The position numbers were made by a program, and so were the translations under genes. DNA of 64,000 bases from an uncultured Desulfobulbus sp. GTDB lineage: Bacteria > Desulfobacterota > Desulfobulbia > Desulfobulbales > Desulfobulbaceae. This document shows positions 42,703 through 51,521 of the stretch, piece after piece (within the stretch, counting starts at the first letter, position 1; each line of letters opens with the position of its first letter). The notes beneath the pieces were generated by a model. That model was not told the DNA's origin. It did no database searches and worked only from the letters and a program-made list of their open reading frames with translations. The stretch spans positions 1,210,001-1,274,000 of the forward strand of contig NZ_OY762276.1 in NCBI RefSeq assembly GCF_963665445.1, read 5' to 3'.

Positions 42703-43488
42703 ATGACCAATCTTGCCCAGGTGTTCTTTCAATCCGCTGGATTTTTTTATCTGATAGCTCTTGCCGCCACCTTTCTCCCCGGGAGGTGGACCTTTATTGC
42801 ACGCATTCTCCTTCTTCCGGCACTTGTCTGCAATCTGATCTCCATCGTCCTGCGCTATTACCGGGCCTGGCCTATGCTGCCGATGCATCTCGGCGCCATA
42901 GCCCTGCCGTTCTGCCTGGGACTCCTCCTGTTTTTTTGGGGCAGCGGCGTGGATTCGACCCGCCATCGTCTGCAACGAATCGGTCTTGTCCTCGCCCTCA
43001 GCCTCGTTGTCGCGGCCATCCTCTTTCCCAAGGATTTCTACCTCCCATTTCTCAAATCAAGGACGCTCTTCAGCCACGCCTTTCTCTGGTTTTCTCTCTT
43101 TGCCAAGGCCTCCTGCCTGCTCAGTGGGGCCTGGGCCCTGTGCGCCTGGCCGTTTCCTCCGGCATCCTCTCAAGACCTGCGTCCTACAGCGATCCTCCAG
43201 CAGGCAATGGGGTGGGCAGCCCTGGGATTTGGCCTCTGGAGCCTTTCCATGTTCTGCGGCGAGCTCTGGTGCTATCTGGGCTGGGGATCACCGGTCGTCT
43301 GGGAGGATCCGGCCCTGACCCTGACCATGGCCGGCTGGTTCTTTTACGCCTGCGTGCTCCACTTGCACCTGAGTAAGGCCTGGAACCAAAAGGTGCGGGC
43401 GGCCTTCATTGGCATTGGCGGCATCGCGGTGCTTGTCCTGACCTGCCTCCCCGATTTCGGTCCCTTTCGCGCCTGGGTGATGCCATGA
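42703..43488 (+). CDS. CcsA/CcmC-like cytochrome c assembly membrane protein, B12-regulated
   Basis: 261 aa with about eight membrane segments. Near residues 187-226 it carries a version of the heme-handling WWD region: GELWCYLGWGSPVVWEDPALTLTMAGWFFYACVLH, to be compared with the WGxxWxWDPKE..AL..W pattern of CcsA. Flanking His residues are present. In known systems CcsA works with ResB/Ccs1 to move heme across the membrane and attach it to apocytochrome c. Here it is the first gene after a cobalamin riboswitch and is coupled to a ResB-like gene, so the pair may serve corrinoid or metal uptake instead. That role is inferred. Confidence 0.65.
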   Translation: MTNLAQVFFQSAGFFYLIALAATFLPGRWTFIARILLLPALVCNLISIVLRYYRAWPMLPMHLGAIALPFCLGLLLFFWGSGVDSTRHRLQRIGLVLALSLVVAAILFPKDFYLPFLKSRTLFSHAFLWFSLFAKASCLLSGAWALCAWPFPPASSQDLRPTAILQQAMGWAALGFGLWSLSMFCGELWCYLGWGSPVVWEDPALTLTMAGWFFYACVLHLHLSKAWNQKVRAAFIGIGGIAVLVLTCLPDFGPFRAWVMP

Positions 43489-44291
43489 AACGTCTCTTCT
43501 CCTCCATCTGGCTGGGTTTGGGCAGCATCAACCTCACGGTGAGCCTCTGCATACTTTTGAGCTCGGATCTGATCTGGGGCTATTTCTGCCTCCAGCGCCA
43601 CACCCCGCTCTTTACTCCGCTTAACGACATGGGGCTTTTTGCGTGGAGCCGCACCTACGGCAGCCACAACCCAGGCCAGACCGGATGGTTTTTCCTGCTG
43701 CTGGTCCTGCTCACCCTGCTCTCTCTCAATACCTTTGTCTGCACCACCAACCGGGTGCGGCAGATGCTGGCCACGCGGCGGGGCGGGTTTCACTTCCTGC
43801 TGAAGCTGGCGCCGCATATCATGCACTACGCCCTCATCGTCATTCTTGGGGGGTATCTCTGCAGTTATCTGTTCACCGAGGTTCTGACCGGCCGCACCCT
43901 GGTGCCGGGTTCCCACCTCTCCTTGCCCGGTACCAGCGGTCAGGTCAGACTCCTTGCCTTTGAACCCCAGTATTACCAAGGTGATCGCCTCGGCTTCATG
44001 GACAATGAGGTGATCAGTGCTCGTTTTCGTCTGTTGCTCGACGACGGTACCAGTCAGCGGGAGGCGGTGCTCAGTTGTACCCGACCGGTGCGATTTCAGG
44101 GCTACAGTCTTCATCTGCGCAACTTTGCCCCCAAAGGGAAAAATGGCATGAAAATGAAAACTCGGGTCGATCTCTTTGTGCGCAAGGATCCCGGAGTTGG
44201 TCTTTATCTGGCGGGAATGGTCCTCTTTACCCTGGGCCTGCTGCTTTATCTCTATGAATGGATCATGATTCGGGAGGTTCGCAAATCATGA
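43485..44291 (+). CDS. ResB/Ccs1-like membrane protein, B12-regulated
   Basis: 268 aa. Three N-terminal membrane segments (SSIWLGLGSINLTVSLCILL; WFFLLLVLLTLLSLNTFVCTTNR; PHIMHYALIVILGGYLCSYL), a periplasmic domain of about 100 residues with the GxxxL.LPG..G.V.L..F pattern, and a last segment near 240-262 (GLYLAGMVLFTLGLLLYLYEW). This is the ResB/Ccs1 plan but shorter than usual ResB. The start overlaps the CcsA-like stop by 4 bp; the stop overlaps the binding-protein gene by 4 bp. With CcsA-like it would form a two-protein complex. The cargo in this operon is unknown. Confidence 0.65.
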   Translation: MKRLFSSIWLGLGSINLTVSLCILLSSDLIWGYFCLQRHTPLFTPLNDMGLFAWSRTYGSHNPGQTGWFFLLLVLLTLLSLNTFVCTTNRVRQMLATRRGGFHFLLKLAPHIMHYALIVILGGYLCSYLFTEVLTGRTLVPGSHLSLPGTSGQVRLLAFEPQYYQGDRLGFMDNEVISARFRLLLDDGTSQREAVLSCTRPVRFQGYSLHLRNFAPKGKNGMKMKTRVDLFVRKDPGVGLYLAGMVLFTLGLLLYLYEWIMIREVRKS

Positions 44292-45439
44292 AAAGACGAT
44301 TGTCTCTCTGGTTGCTGATCGGCTGCCTGGCCGGGCTGGCCCTGCTTGGTGGCTGTCGCAACGAAACCGGTGATAAAAAATTGAGTGATGCCGATGACAA
44401 GCGGCCGAGCTTTCTTCAGATCGGCGAGTTTGCCGTCCATCGCATCTCTCCCCAGCGCACTGAGGTCCGCGACGGCGCAGGGCGCACCCTGGTGCTCATC
44501 CCGCGCGATGCACCCATGCCCACGGACACTCCGCCCAATCAGGTGGTGCGTGTGCCGGTGCAGCGGGTGGTGGCCTACGGCTTTTTTGACATTGCCGTGC
44601 TCCGCGCCCTGGGCGTGCTCGAGCAGACCCTGGTCGGGGTGACCACCCCGGAAAAACGGTGGTTCATTCCGGAGATTAAGCGGGGAATGCAGTCCGGCAC
44701 GATCGCCTATGTGGGCGATGCCGCCTCCGTCGACTATGAGCGGCTCAAGCAGGCCCAGCCGGAGCTGGTGCTGACCTGGGATCCCTCGATCATTCCCATG
44801 CTCGATGACCTGAAGATTCCGGCGGTGGTGACCACCACCCCCACGGCCATGTGCCTGAATGCGCGCATGCGTTTTGTCCAGTTTCTCGCCCCGTTTTTTC
44901 ACAGGGAAAAGGAGGCGGATGGTTTTTTCACCCGGATCGACAAGGCGCTTGCCGATATTCGTGCCCGCACCGCGGCCGTTGCCCACCAGCCGAAGGTGAT
45001 GTGGGGCGATATCTACGAGAAACGGGTCATGGTCGAGCCGGGCAATGCCTGGGTCGGCGAATTGGTGGGGCTGGCCCAGTCCGACTATGAGTTCAAGGAT
45101 GTCTTCGGCACCTCCTGCATCGAGATCACGGTGGAGCGCTTTCTCTATTCCGGCCAGGATGCGGATATCTTTTTTACCTACCGCACCCAGGAAATGGGCG
45201 CCACCTCCAAGGAGGCCCTGGCCCGGCTCAACCCCCTGATCAGGGACATCGCCCCGCTCAAGCGTGGACGAGTCTACGCGCCTCTGGCCCATTACAGCCA
45301 GTCAGCCGACAAGCTCGATGAGATTCTCACCGAGATCAGCGCCATTCTCCACCCCGAGGTCTATCCCAATTACCGTCTGCGGTATTTTACCGAGTTGCCT
45401 GCAACCGACCCCAAGGTTGCCACCAAGGAGTCTTTATGA
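44288..45439 (+). CDS. ABC transporter substrate-binding lipoprotein (BtuF/FecB type)
   Basis: 383 aa. A lipoprotein signal with lipobox LLGGC (Cys near residue 23) anchors it to the inner membrane in the periplasm. The mature protein has the two-lobe type III fold of corrinoid and siderophore binding proteins (PVQRVVAYGFFDIAVLRALG, QPELVLTWDPSIIPMLDDLKIP, PKVMWGDIYEKRVMVEPGNAWVGELV). Start at 44288 overlaps the resB-like stop. Placement in a cobalamin-riboswitch operon with cobN favours a corrinoid or cobalt-chelate ligand over iron. Confidence 0.88.
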   Translation: MKRRLSLWLLIGCLAGLALLGGCRNETGDKKLSDADDKRPSFLQIGEFAVHRISPQRTEVRDGAGRTLVLIPRDAPMPTDTPPNQVVRVPVQRVVAYGFFDIAVLRALGVLEQTLVGVTTPEKRWFIPEIKRGMQSGTIAYVGDAASVDYERLKQAQPELVLTWDPSIIPMLDDLKIPAVVTTTPTAMCLNARMRFVQFLAPFFHREKEADGFFTRIDKALADIRARTAAVAHQPKVMWGDIYEKRVMVEPGNAWVGELVGLAQSDYEFKDVFGTSCIEITVERFLYSGQDADIFFTYRTQEMGATSKEALARLNPLIRDIAPLKRGRVYAPLAHYSQSADKLDEILTEISAILHPEVYPNYRLRYFTELPATDPKVATKESL

Positions 45440-46482
45440 ATTCTGCTGCATGCTGCCTGGAGAGCCGTCCGTTGGCGGTCCGGAGGGCGCCCCTTGTCTT
45501 TGCCTTGTTGACGATCTTGACCCTGATCATGCTGGCGCTGAACGTGGCCATCGGCTCGATCCATTTCAGCCCGGAGGAGATGTGGCAGGCGCTCAGCCAT
45601 CCGGACGACGGTTCGATGATCAGCTCGATCCTGTGGAATATCCGTATTCCCCGGGCCATTGCCGCGGTGTTCGGCGGTGCCTACCTGGCGGCGGCGGGTC
45701 TCCTGCTGCAGATCTACTTCCGCAACCCAATCGTCGGCCCCTACATCCTCGGCATCAGTTCCGGCGCCACCCTGATGGTCTCCTTTGTCATGCTCACCAG
45801 CGTTACCGTGGGCTGGACTTTGTTTACTCCCTTCATCTCCACCCTGGCCGCCTTTGCCGGAGCCTACGGGGTGATGCTGATCGTGCTCGCCATCGCCTCC
45901 CGCGTCAAGGGCGGGGTGACCCTCTTGATCGTCGGCCTGATGATGGGCTACCTCTGCGGCGCGGTCAGCGCCATCCTCACCGCCTTTGCCGAGAAGGACA
46001 AGATCAAGGGCTTTGTCCTCTGGCAGCTGGGCAGTTTTTCCGGCTTCAAGTGGGATGAGATCTGGCTGCTGCTGATCGTCGGCGGCGGGATTCTGGTGCT
46101 GCTCTACCTGCAGAGCAAACCGCTCAATGCCTTTCTGCTCGGTGAGGAGTATGCCGCCTCCATGGGGGTCAACATTCGCCGTTTCCGTCTCCTGATCCTG
46201 CTCTGTTCCTGCGCCCTGGCCGGCATGGTCACCTCCATGGCCGGGCCGGTGGCCTTTGTCGGCATGGCCGTGCCCCACATGGCCCGGCTCGGCTTCGGTA
46301 CCTCGGACAACCGCATACTCGTACCCGGCGCCTGCCTCATGGGCGGCCTGGTCGCCAGTCTCTGCGATCTGATCGCCCGCTCGATCATGGCCCCGGTGGA
46401 ACTGCCGCTCTCTGCCATCACCGCCTTTTTCGGCGCCCCGATCGTCATCCTGCTCCTGCTCAAACGGAGGGTCAAACTATGA
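45436..46482 (+). CDS. ABC transporter permease (BtuC/FecCD type)
   Basis: 348 aa with about ten membrane segments and the FecCD signatures RIPRAIAAVFGGAYLAAAGLLLQIYFRNPIVGPYILGISSGA and SMAGPVAFVGMAVPHMARL. It is the inner-membrane channel for the substrate brought by the binding protein upstream. Both gene junctions are 4-bp ATGA overlaps, so the importer is translated as a unit. Family members carry vitamin B12, heme or ferric siderophores. Confidence 0.93.
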   Translation: MNSAACCLESRPLAVRRAPLVFALLTILTLIMLALNVAIGSIHFSPEEMWQALSHPDDGSMISSILWNIRIPRAIAAVFGGAYLAAAGLLLQIYFRNPIVGPYILGISSGATLMVSFVMLTSVTVGWTLFTPFISTLAAFAGAYGVMLIVLAIASRVKGGVTLLIVGLMMGYLCGAVSAILTAFAEKDKIKGFVLWQLGSFSGFKWDEIWLLLIVGGGILVLLYLQSKPLNAFLLGEEYAASMGVNIRRFRLLILLCSCALAGMVTSMAGPVAFVGMAVPHMARLGFGTSDNRILVPGACLMGGLVASLCDLIARSIMAPVELPLSAITAFFGAPIVILLLLKRRVKL

Positions 46483-47741
46483 ACGCCTGTCTCCATCAAC
46501 ACGACCAGATCCCCATCATCGAAGTCCAGGACCTGAGTGTCGGTTACGGCCGCAGGCCCATCCTCAGCGGGCTCAACTTCAGCTGCCTGCCCGGTCAGTT
46601 CATCAGCCTCCTGGGCCCGAACGGCGCCGGCAAGACAACCCTGCTCCGCACCCTGTCCCGCCATCTTTCCCCCATGGCCGGTCACATCAGGGTGCAGGGC
46701 AGGCCCCTTGATCAGTTCTCCGCCATGGAGCTGGCACGGATCATGGCGGTGGTCCTCACCGACAGACTCAGTCCGCCGCTCTTTTCGGTGTTCGAATTCG
46801 TCGCCCTGGGCCGCTATCCCCACACCGACTATCTCGGGCGGCTGCGTTCCCAGGATCAGGTGATCATCAGCTCTGCCCTGGCCGCGGTCCATGCCCTGGA
46901 ACTGGCAGACAGGCCCTTTGCCGATCTCAGCGACGGCGAGCGGCAGAAGGTACTCATGGCCCGGGCACTGGCCCAGGAACCCCAGGTCCTGCTCCTGGAT
47001 GAACCGACCATTCACCTTGACCTCAAGCATCGGGTGGAGGTGATGGCCATTCTTCGCGATCTTTGCCGATCCAAGGGGATTACGGTGATTGCCTCCCTCC
47101 ATGATGTGGATGTGGCGGCTAAGGTCAGCGACCGGGTGGCCCTGGTGAAAGGCGGCGGTCTGTGCGATTGGGGCACGCCGGAGGCGGTGCTCAGCGCCGA
47201 GGCGGTGACCGGGCTCTATGACTTTGATAAGGCCGAGTTCAACCGGAACCTGGGCGGAATCGAACTCAAGGGGGAAGGCGACCGCGGCCGCGCCTTTGTC
47301 ATCGGCGGCATGGGCTCGAGTTCGTTGATTTATCGGCTGCTGGCGCGCAAGGGCTTTGCCATCGCCACCGGCGTGGTCCATGCTAATGATCTTGATTTTC
47401 ATGTGGCCAGCGCCCTGGGGGCGGACTGCGTTGTGGTCGATCCCCTGGAACCGATCAACGGTGTTGCCACCCGAAAAGCCATGGACCTGCTTACCGACTG
47501 CGACTTGGTGATCGATGCCGGTTTTCCCCTGATGGAGGGCAACCGGGCCAATCTCGAATTGGTCCAGGCCGCCTTTGATTGCGGCAAGACCGTGTTCACC
47601 CTGCGCCAGACCGACCCGCCATCCTTGATGAGCGCGGGCAAGGGGGCCTGTTACCGTTGTCCCTCCGCCACCCAGCTGGTCGAGGCCTTGGAATCCTACC
47701 AGGGCCAGGCCGTTGGCAGCCGCCATCCCGAGGAGGCCTGA
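46479..47741 (+). CDS. ABC transporter ATPase (BtuD/FecE type) with extra C-terminal domain
   Basis: 420 aa, about 160 longer than BtuD. Residues 15-255 are the ATPase: LGPNGAGKTTLLR (Walker A), LSDGERQKVLMARAL (signature), VLLLDEPTIHLD (Walker B). Residues about 268-420 form an added domain: AFVIGGMGSSSLIYRLLARKGFAIATGVVHANDLD, ending in a CxxC-type cysteine pair (ACYRC). Such a tail occurs with some corrinoid or iron transport ATPases and may regulate the transporter. Coupled to the permease upstream; cobN starts 1 bp after its stop. Confidence 0.9.
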   Translation: MNACLHQHDQIPIIEVQDLSVGYGRRPILSGLNFSCLPGQFISLLGPNGAGKTTLLRTLSRHLSPMAGHIRVQGRPLDQFSAMELARIMAVVLTDRLSPPLFSVFEFVALGRYPHTDYLGRLRSQDQVIISSALAAVHALELADRPFADLSDGERQKVLMARALAQEPQVLLLDEPTIHLDLKHRVEVMAILRDLCRSKGITVIASLHDVDVAAKVSDRVALVKGGGLCDWGTPEAVLSAEAVTGLYDFDKAEFNRNLGGIELKGEGDRGRAFVIGGMGSSSLIYRLLARKGFAIATGVVHANDLDFHVASALGADCVVVDPLEPINGVATRKAMDLLTDCDLVIDAGFPLMEGNRANLELVQAAFDCGKTVFTLRQTDPPSLMSAGKGACYRCPSATQLVEALESYQGQAVGSRHPEEA

Positions 47742-47742
47742 G

Positions 47743-50700
47743 ATGCAGCCCCTGAAACTCTGTTATTTTTCCGCCACCGCCTCTGAGATCCCCTCGCTCT
47801 CCGAAGGGGTGCGGCTCTTTCTTGACCAGGGCCACCCCTTGAGCGTCCATGCCCGGACCCAGGTGCAGCTCTTCGACCGCAGCCGCCATCAGGCTTTTGT
47901 CCAGGAGGCCATGAGGGCCGAGGTGGTGATCATCTCCCTCCATGGCGGCAAGGCATCCTTTCCTGCCTTTGCACTCCTGAAAGAAACGCTTGATGGGGTG
48001 GCGAAGGAACAGCATCCCCTAATTCACATCCAGCCCACCAGCGGTGATGAGGATTCCATCGAGGCGGCACGCGAGTTCTCCACCGAGTTCGGCACCCCGG
48101 ATTGGGATCTGGTCAAGCAATACCTCCAGTACGGCGGGGCGCAGAACTTTTACCAGTTGCTTGTCCATCTGCAGCTTCGATTGCGCGGCGAGGGGGAAAA
48201 GCCGCAACCCCCCCGGCCCTTGCCGGATGATGGCATCTACCACCCAGACTTTCCGGGTATTCCGAGCTTTGGGCGATATCTCAAGGAACGGGTTGCCCCC
48301 CAAAAGGTCACGGTCGGCCTCTGGTTTTACCAGACCTACTGGACCAACAACAATCTTGTATTTGTCGACAGCCTGATCCGCTCGATCGAGGCGGCCGGGG
48401 CCAACGTCATCCCCGTGTTCCACCTGCGCTACAAGGATGTGGAGCGCGGTAATCGTGGCGCCGACGATGTGGTGGCCGACTACTTCATGGACGGCGACAG
48501 GCCGCGCATCGATGTGCTGATCAACCCGCTGATGTTCTCCATGACCCTGGCCGCACCCGCCTTCAAACATCTGCTTGCCACCCTCGGCGTGCCGGTGATC
48601 CAGGCCATGACCTGTTCCGCGCCCTATGCCCAGTGGTCGGAGTCGATCCAGGGGCTGCCGACCATGGACGTTTCCTACTCGGCGGCCCAGCCCGAGTTCG
48701 ACGGGGCGCTCATCACCGTGCCGGTAGCCACCCGCGAGCAGGAGGCGATCGATCCGCTCACCGGCGCGCTTCTGGCCAAGTACATGCCCATTCAGGAGCG
48801 AGTGGACAAGGTGGTGCGCCTGGCGATCAACTGGGGACGGCTTGGCCGCATCCCGGTTGCGGAGCGCAAGATCGCCATCATTTTTCATCACTATCCGCCG
48901 CGTAACGATCGCATCGGCTGTGCCGCCGGGCTGGATTCCTTTGCCTCCGTCTCCGCCCTGCTCACCCTCATGCGCGAGCAGGGCTACCGGATCGAGCATG
49001 ACTATCCGCAAAAAGACGAGCTGGCCCACAGTCTGCTTGCAAAGATGACCTGCGACCAGCGCTGGCTGCCCATGGACCAGATGGCGGCCCGGGCCGAGGC
49101 CAAGGCCGGACCCGAGCATTATCAGGGCTGGCATGCGGAGCTCCCCGAGCAGATTCGCACCAAGATGGTCGAGGACTGGGGCGAGATGCCGGGTGAACTG
49201 TTCGTCCACGACGACCAGCTTCATTTTGCCGGCATGCCCAACGGCAACGTCTTTCTCACTATCCAGCCTCCGCGCGGCTATCTGGAGCAGATCGACAAGG
49301 TGCTGCACGACCTTTACCTCTCGCCGCCGCATCACTACCTGGCCCAGTACCGCTGGATCCGGGACGTGTTCAAGGCGGACGCGGTAATGCACATCGGCAA
49401 GCACGGCTCGCTTGAGTGGCTTCCGGGCAAGGCCCTGGGACTCTCGAACCAGTGCTATCCGGATCTGGCGATCATGGAGCTTCCCAACATCTACCCCTAT
49501 ATCATCAACGATCCGGGCGAAGGCACCCAGGCCAAGCGCCGCTCCTACTGCTGCATTATCGACCATCTCACCCCCGCCTTCACCAACGCCGATCTCTACG
49601 ACGATCTGGCCAAGGTCAACGCCCAGGTCGCGGACTACAGCGTTGCCCGTTCCGAGGACCCGGCCAAGGTGGAGATCCTGCGACCAATGATCTGGGAGGC
49701 GGTGGTCGCGGCCAGCCTGGACAAGGATCTGGAAATTTCCGAGGCCGAGGCCCTTGCCGATTTCGATGGCTTTCTTGAAAAGCTGCACGGCTATGTGGAG
49801 GAACTGGGCGACACCATGATCAACGACGGCCTCCACACCCTGGGACTGGCGCCCGAGGATCAGCGGCTGGTCGAGTTCGTGGTTCAGCTCACCCGCCTGG
49901 CCAACGGCGATGTCCCCTCGTTGCGCGAATCCCTGGTAACGGCCATGGGCTGCGACTACGACGACGTGATCGAGAATAGGGGCAAACGGCAGGCCCGCTT
50001 CGGTAACCGCACTGGCGGCGAGGTCCTGCGGGCGGCCCATGACCAGGGACTGGCCCTGGTGAGCCGGCTGGCGGCCTTTGATTTCCGGGCCGAGGCCATC
50101 TCCGATCTGAGCGGAGAAATGCTTTCCCATCTGGCGGAGGCCGATCGCGCCAGTGTCCAGGTCACCCTGGAGTATATAGCCCGCATCCTCGTGCCCAACA
50201 TTCGCCTCTGCAGCGAGGAACTGGACGCAGCCCTTGCCGCCTGTTCCGGCCGTTTCGTCAAGCCCGGTCCCTCGGGTGCGCCCAGCCGGGGCCAGGCCGA
50301 TATCCTCCCCACAGGGCGTAACTTCTACTCGGTGGATCCCAACAAGATCCCCAGCCCGGCTGCCTGGGAGGTGGGCGTCCGTCTCGGTGACGCCCTCATC
50401 GAACGTTACCTCAGCGAGACCGGCAAGTATCCGGATTCCATCGGCATCCTCGTCTACGGTACGGTGACCATGCGCACCCGTGGCGATGATTTGGCCGAGA
50501 TTCTCTACCTCATGGGGCTCAAGCCCGTGTGGCAGAAGGGCAGCGGCAATGTCTCTGGCCTGGAGGTGATTCCGTTAAACGAACTCGGAAGGCCACGCCT
50601 GGATGTGGTGCCGCGCATCTCCGGATTTTTCCGCGACTCCTTTCCCAACCTGGTGGAGCTGATCGACGAGGCCGCACGCATGGTGGCCGCGCTTGAGGAG

Positions 50701-51521
50701 CCGATGGAATCCAACCTGATCCGCCGCAACGTCTTTCGCGACCTGGAGGAGTACCGCAGCGAGGGGCTGAGTGAAGAGGAGGCCTGGCGCGAGGCCACCT
50801 TCCGCGTCTTCGGCTGCCCGCCCGGGACCTACGGCGCCGGCGTCTCCGAGCTGGTCGAGTCCAAAAACTGGCAGACCCAGGCGGATCTCGGCAATAACTA
50901 TATTCGCTACTCGGGCCATGCCTACGGCAAGGGCTCCTACGGCAAGACCCGGCCCATGGCCTACCGCCGCCAGCTCGCGCGCATGGATCTTACGGTCAAG
51001 AACGAGGATTCGCGCGAGTACGACATGATGTCCTGCACCGACTACTACAACTACTACGGTGGCATGATCGTGGCGGTGAAGACGGTGCGCGGCCACCTGC
51101 CGTTCTCGGTCATGGGCGACAGCTCCGATCCCAAGCGGGTCAAGATCCGCACCACCGAGGAAGAGGCCAAACATGTCCTTCGTTCCCGCCTGGTCAACCC
51201 CAAGTGGATCGCGGGGATGAAGCGGCACGGCTACAAGGGGGCAGGGACATCTCCCATGTGATGGACATCGTCCTGGGCTGGGACGCCACCGCCGAGGTCA
51301 TCGACGACTGGATGTACGAGAAAATCGCCCGCTCCTATGCCCTTGATCCGGAAATGCAGCAGTGGATGAAGGAGGTCAACCCCTTTGCCCTGCAAAACAT
51401 CCTCGACAAGCTGCTCGAGGCCATCAGCCGCGGCATGTGGCAGGCGGAGACAGAGATGGAGGAGCAGCTGAAAAACGCTTATCTGGAGATGGAGGGCGAG
51501 GTCGAGGAATGGAGCGAGTAG
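47743..51521 (+). CDS. cobN: Cobaltochelatase large subunit CobN, with -1 frame change near the 3' end
   Basis: Inserts cobalt into the corrin ring (hydrogenobyrinic acid a,c-diamide in the aerobic route; the substrate in anaerobes is less certain), with AAA+ subunits driving the reaction. Frame 1 reads 1172 aa to a stop at 51261 (MHIGKHGSLEWLPGKALGLS and YGKTRPMAYRRQLARMDLTVKNEDSREYDMMSCTDYYNYYGG are family blocks). The expected C-terminus continues in the -1 frame: GGRDISHVMDIVLGWDATAEVIDDWMYEK..., to 51521. Switching at the G5 run 51237-51241 gives 1259 aa. The next gene starts 13 bp before 51521. Start at 47743 follows GAGGAGGCC. Confidence 0.85.
51235..51243 (+). other. Frame-change site in cobN (AAG GGG GCA)
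   Basis: In the zero frame the codons are AAG GGG GCA. A P-site tRNA on GGG (51238-51240) could slip back one base and still pair with GGG, after which GGC AGG GAC is read and the family's C-terminus is restored. A missing G in the assembly or a real deletion would give the same picture. No classical tandem-slip heptamer is present. Confidence 0.55.

Noticed and set aside
51204-51521. Separate small gene after cobN
   Set aside because: Its residues from GGRDISHV onward are the normal C-terminus of CobN in another frame, so it is treated as part of cobN, not as an independent gene.
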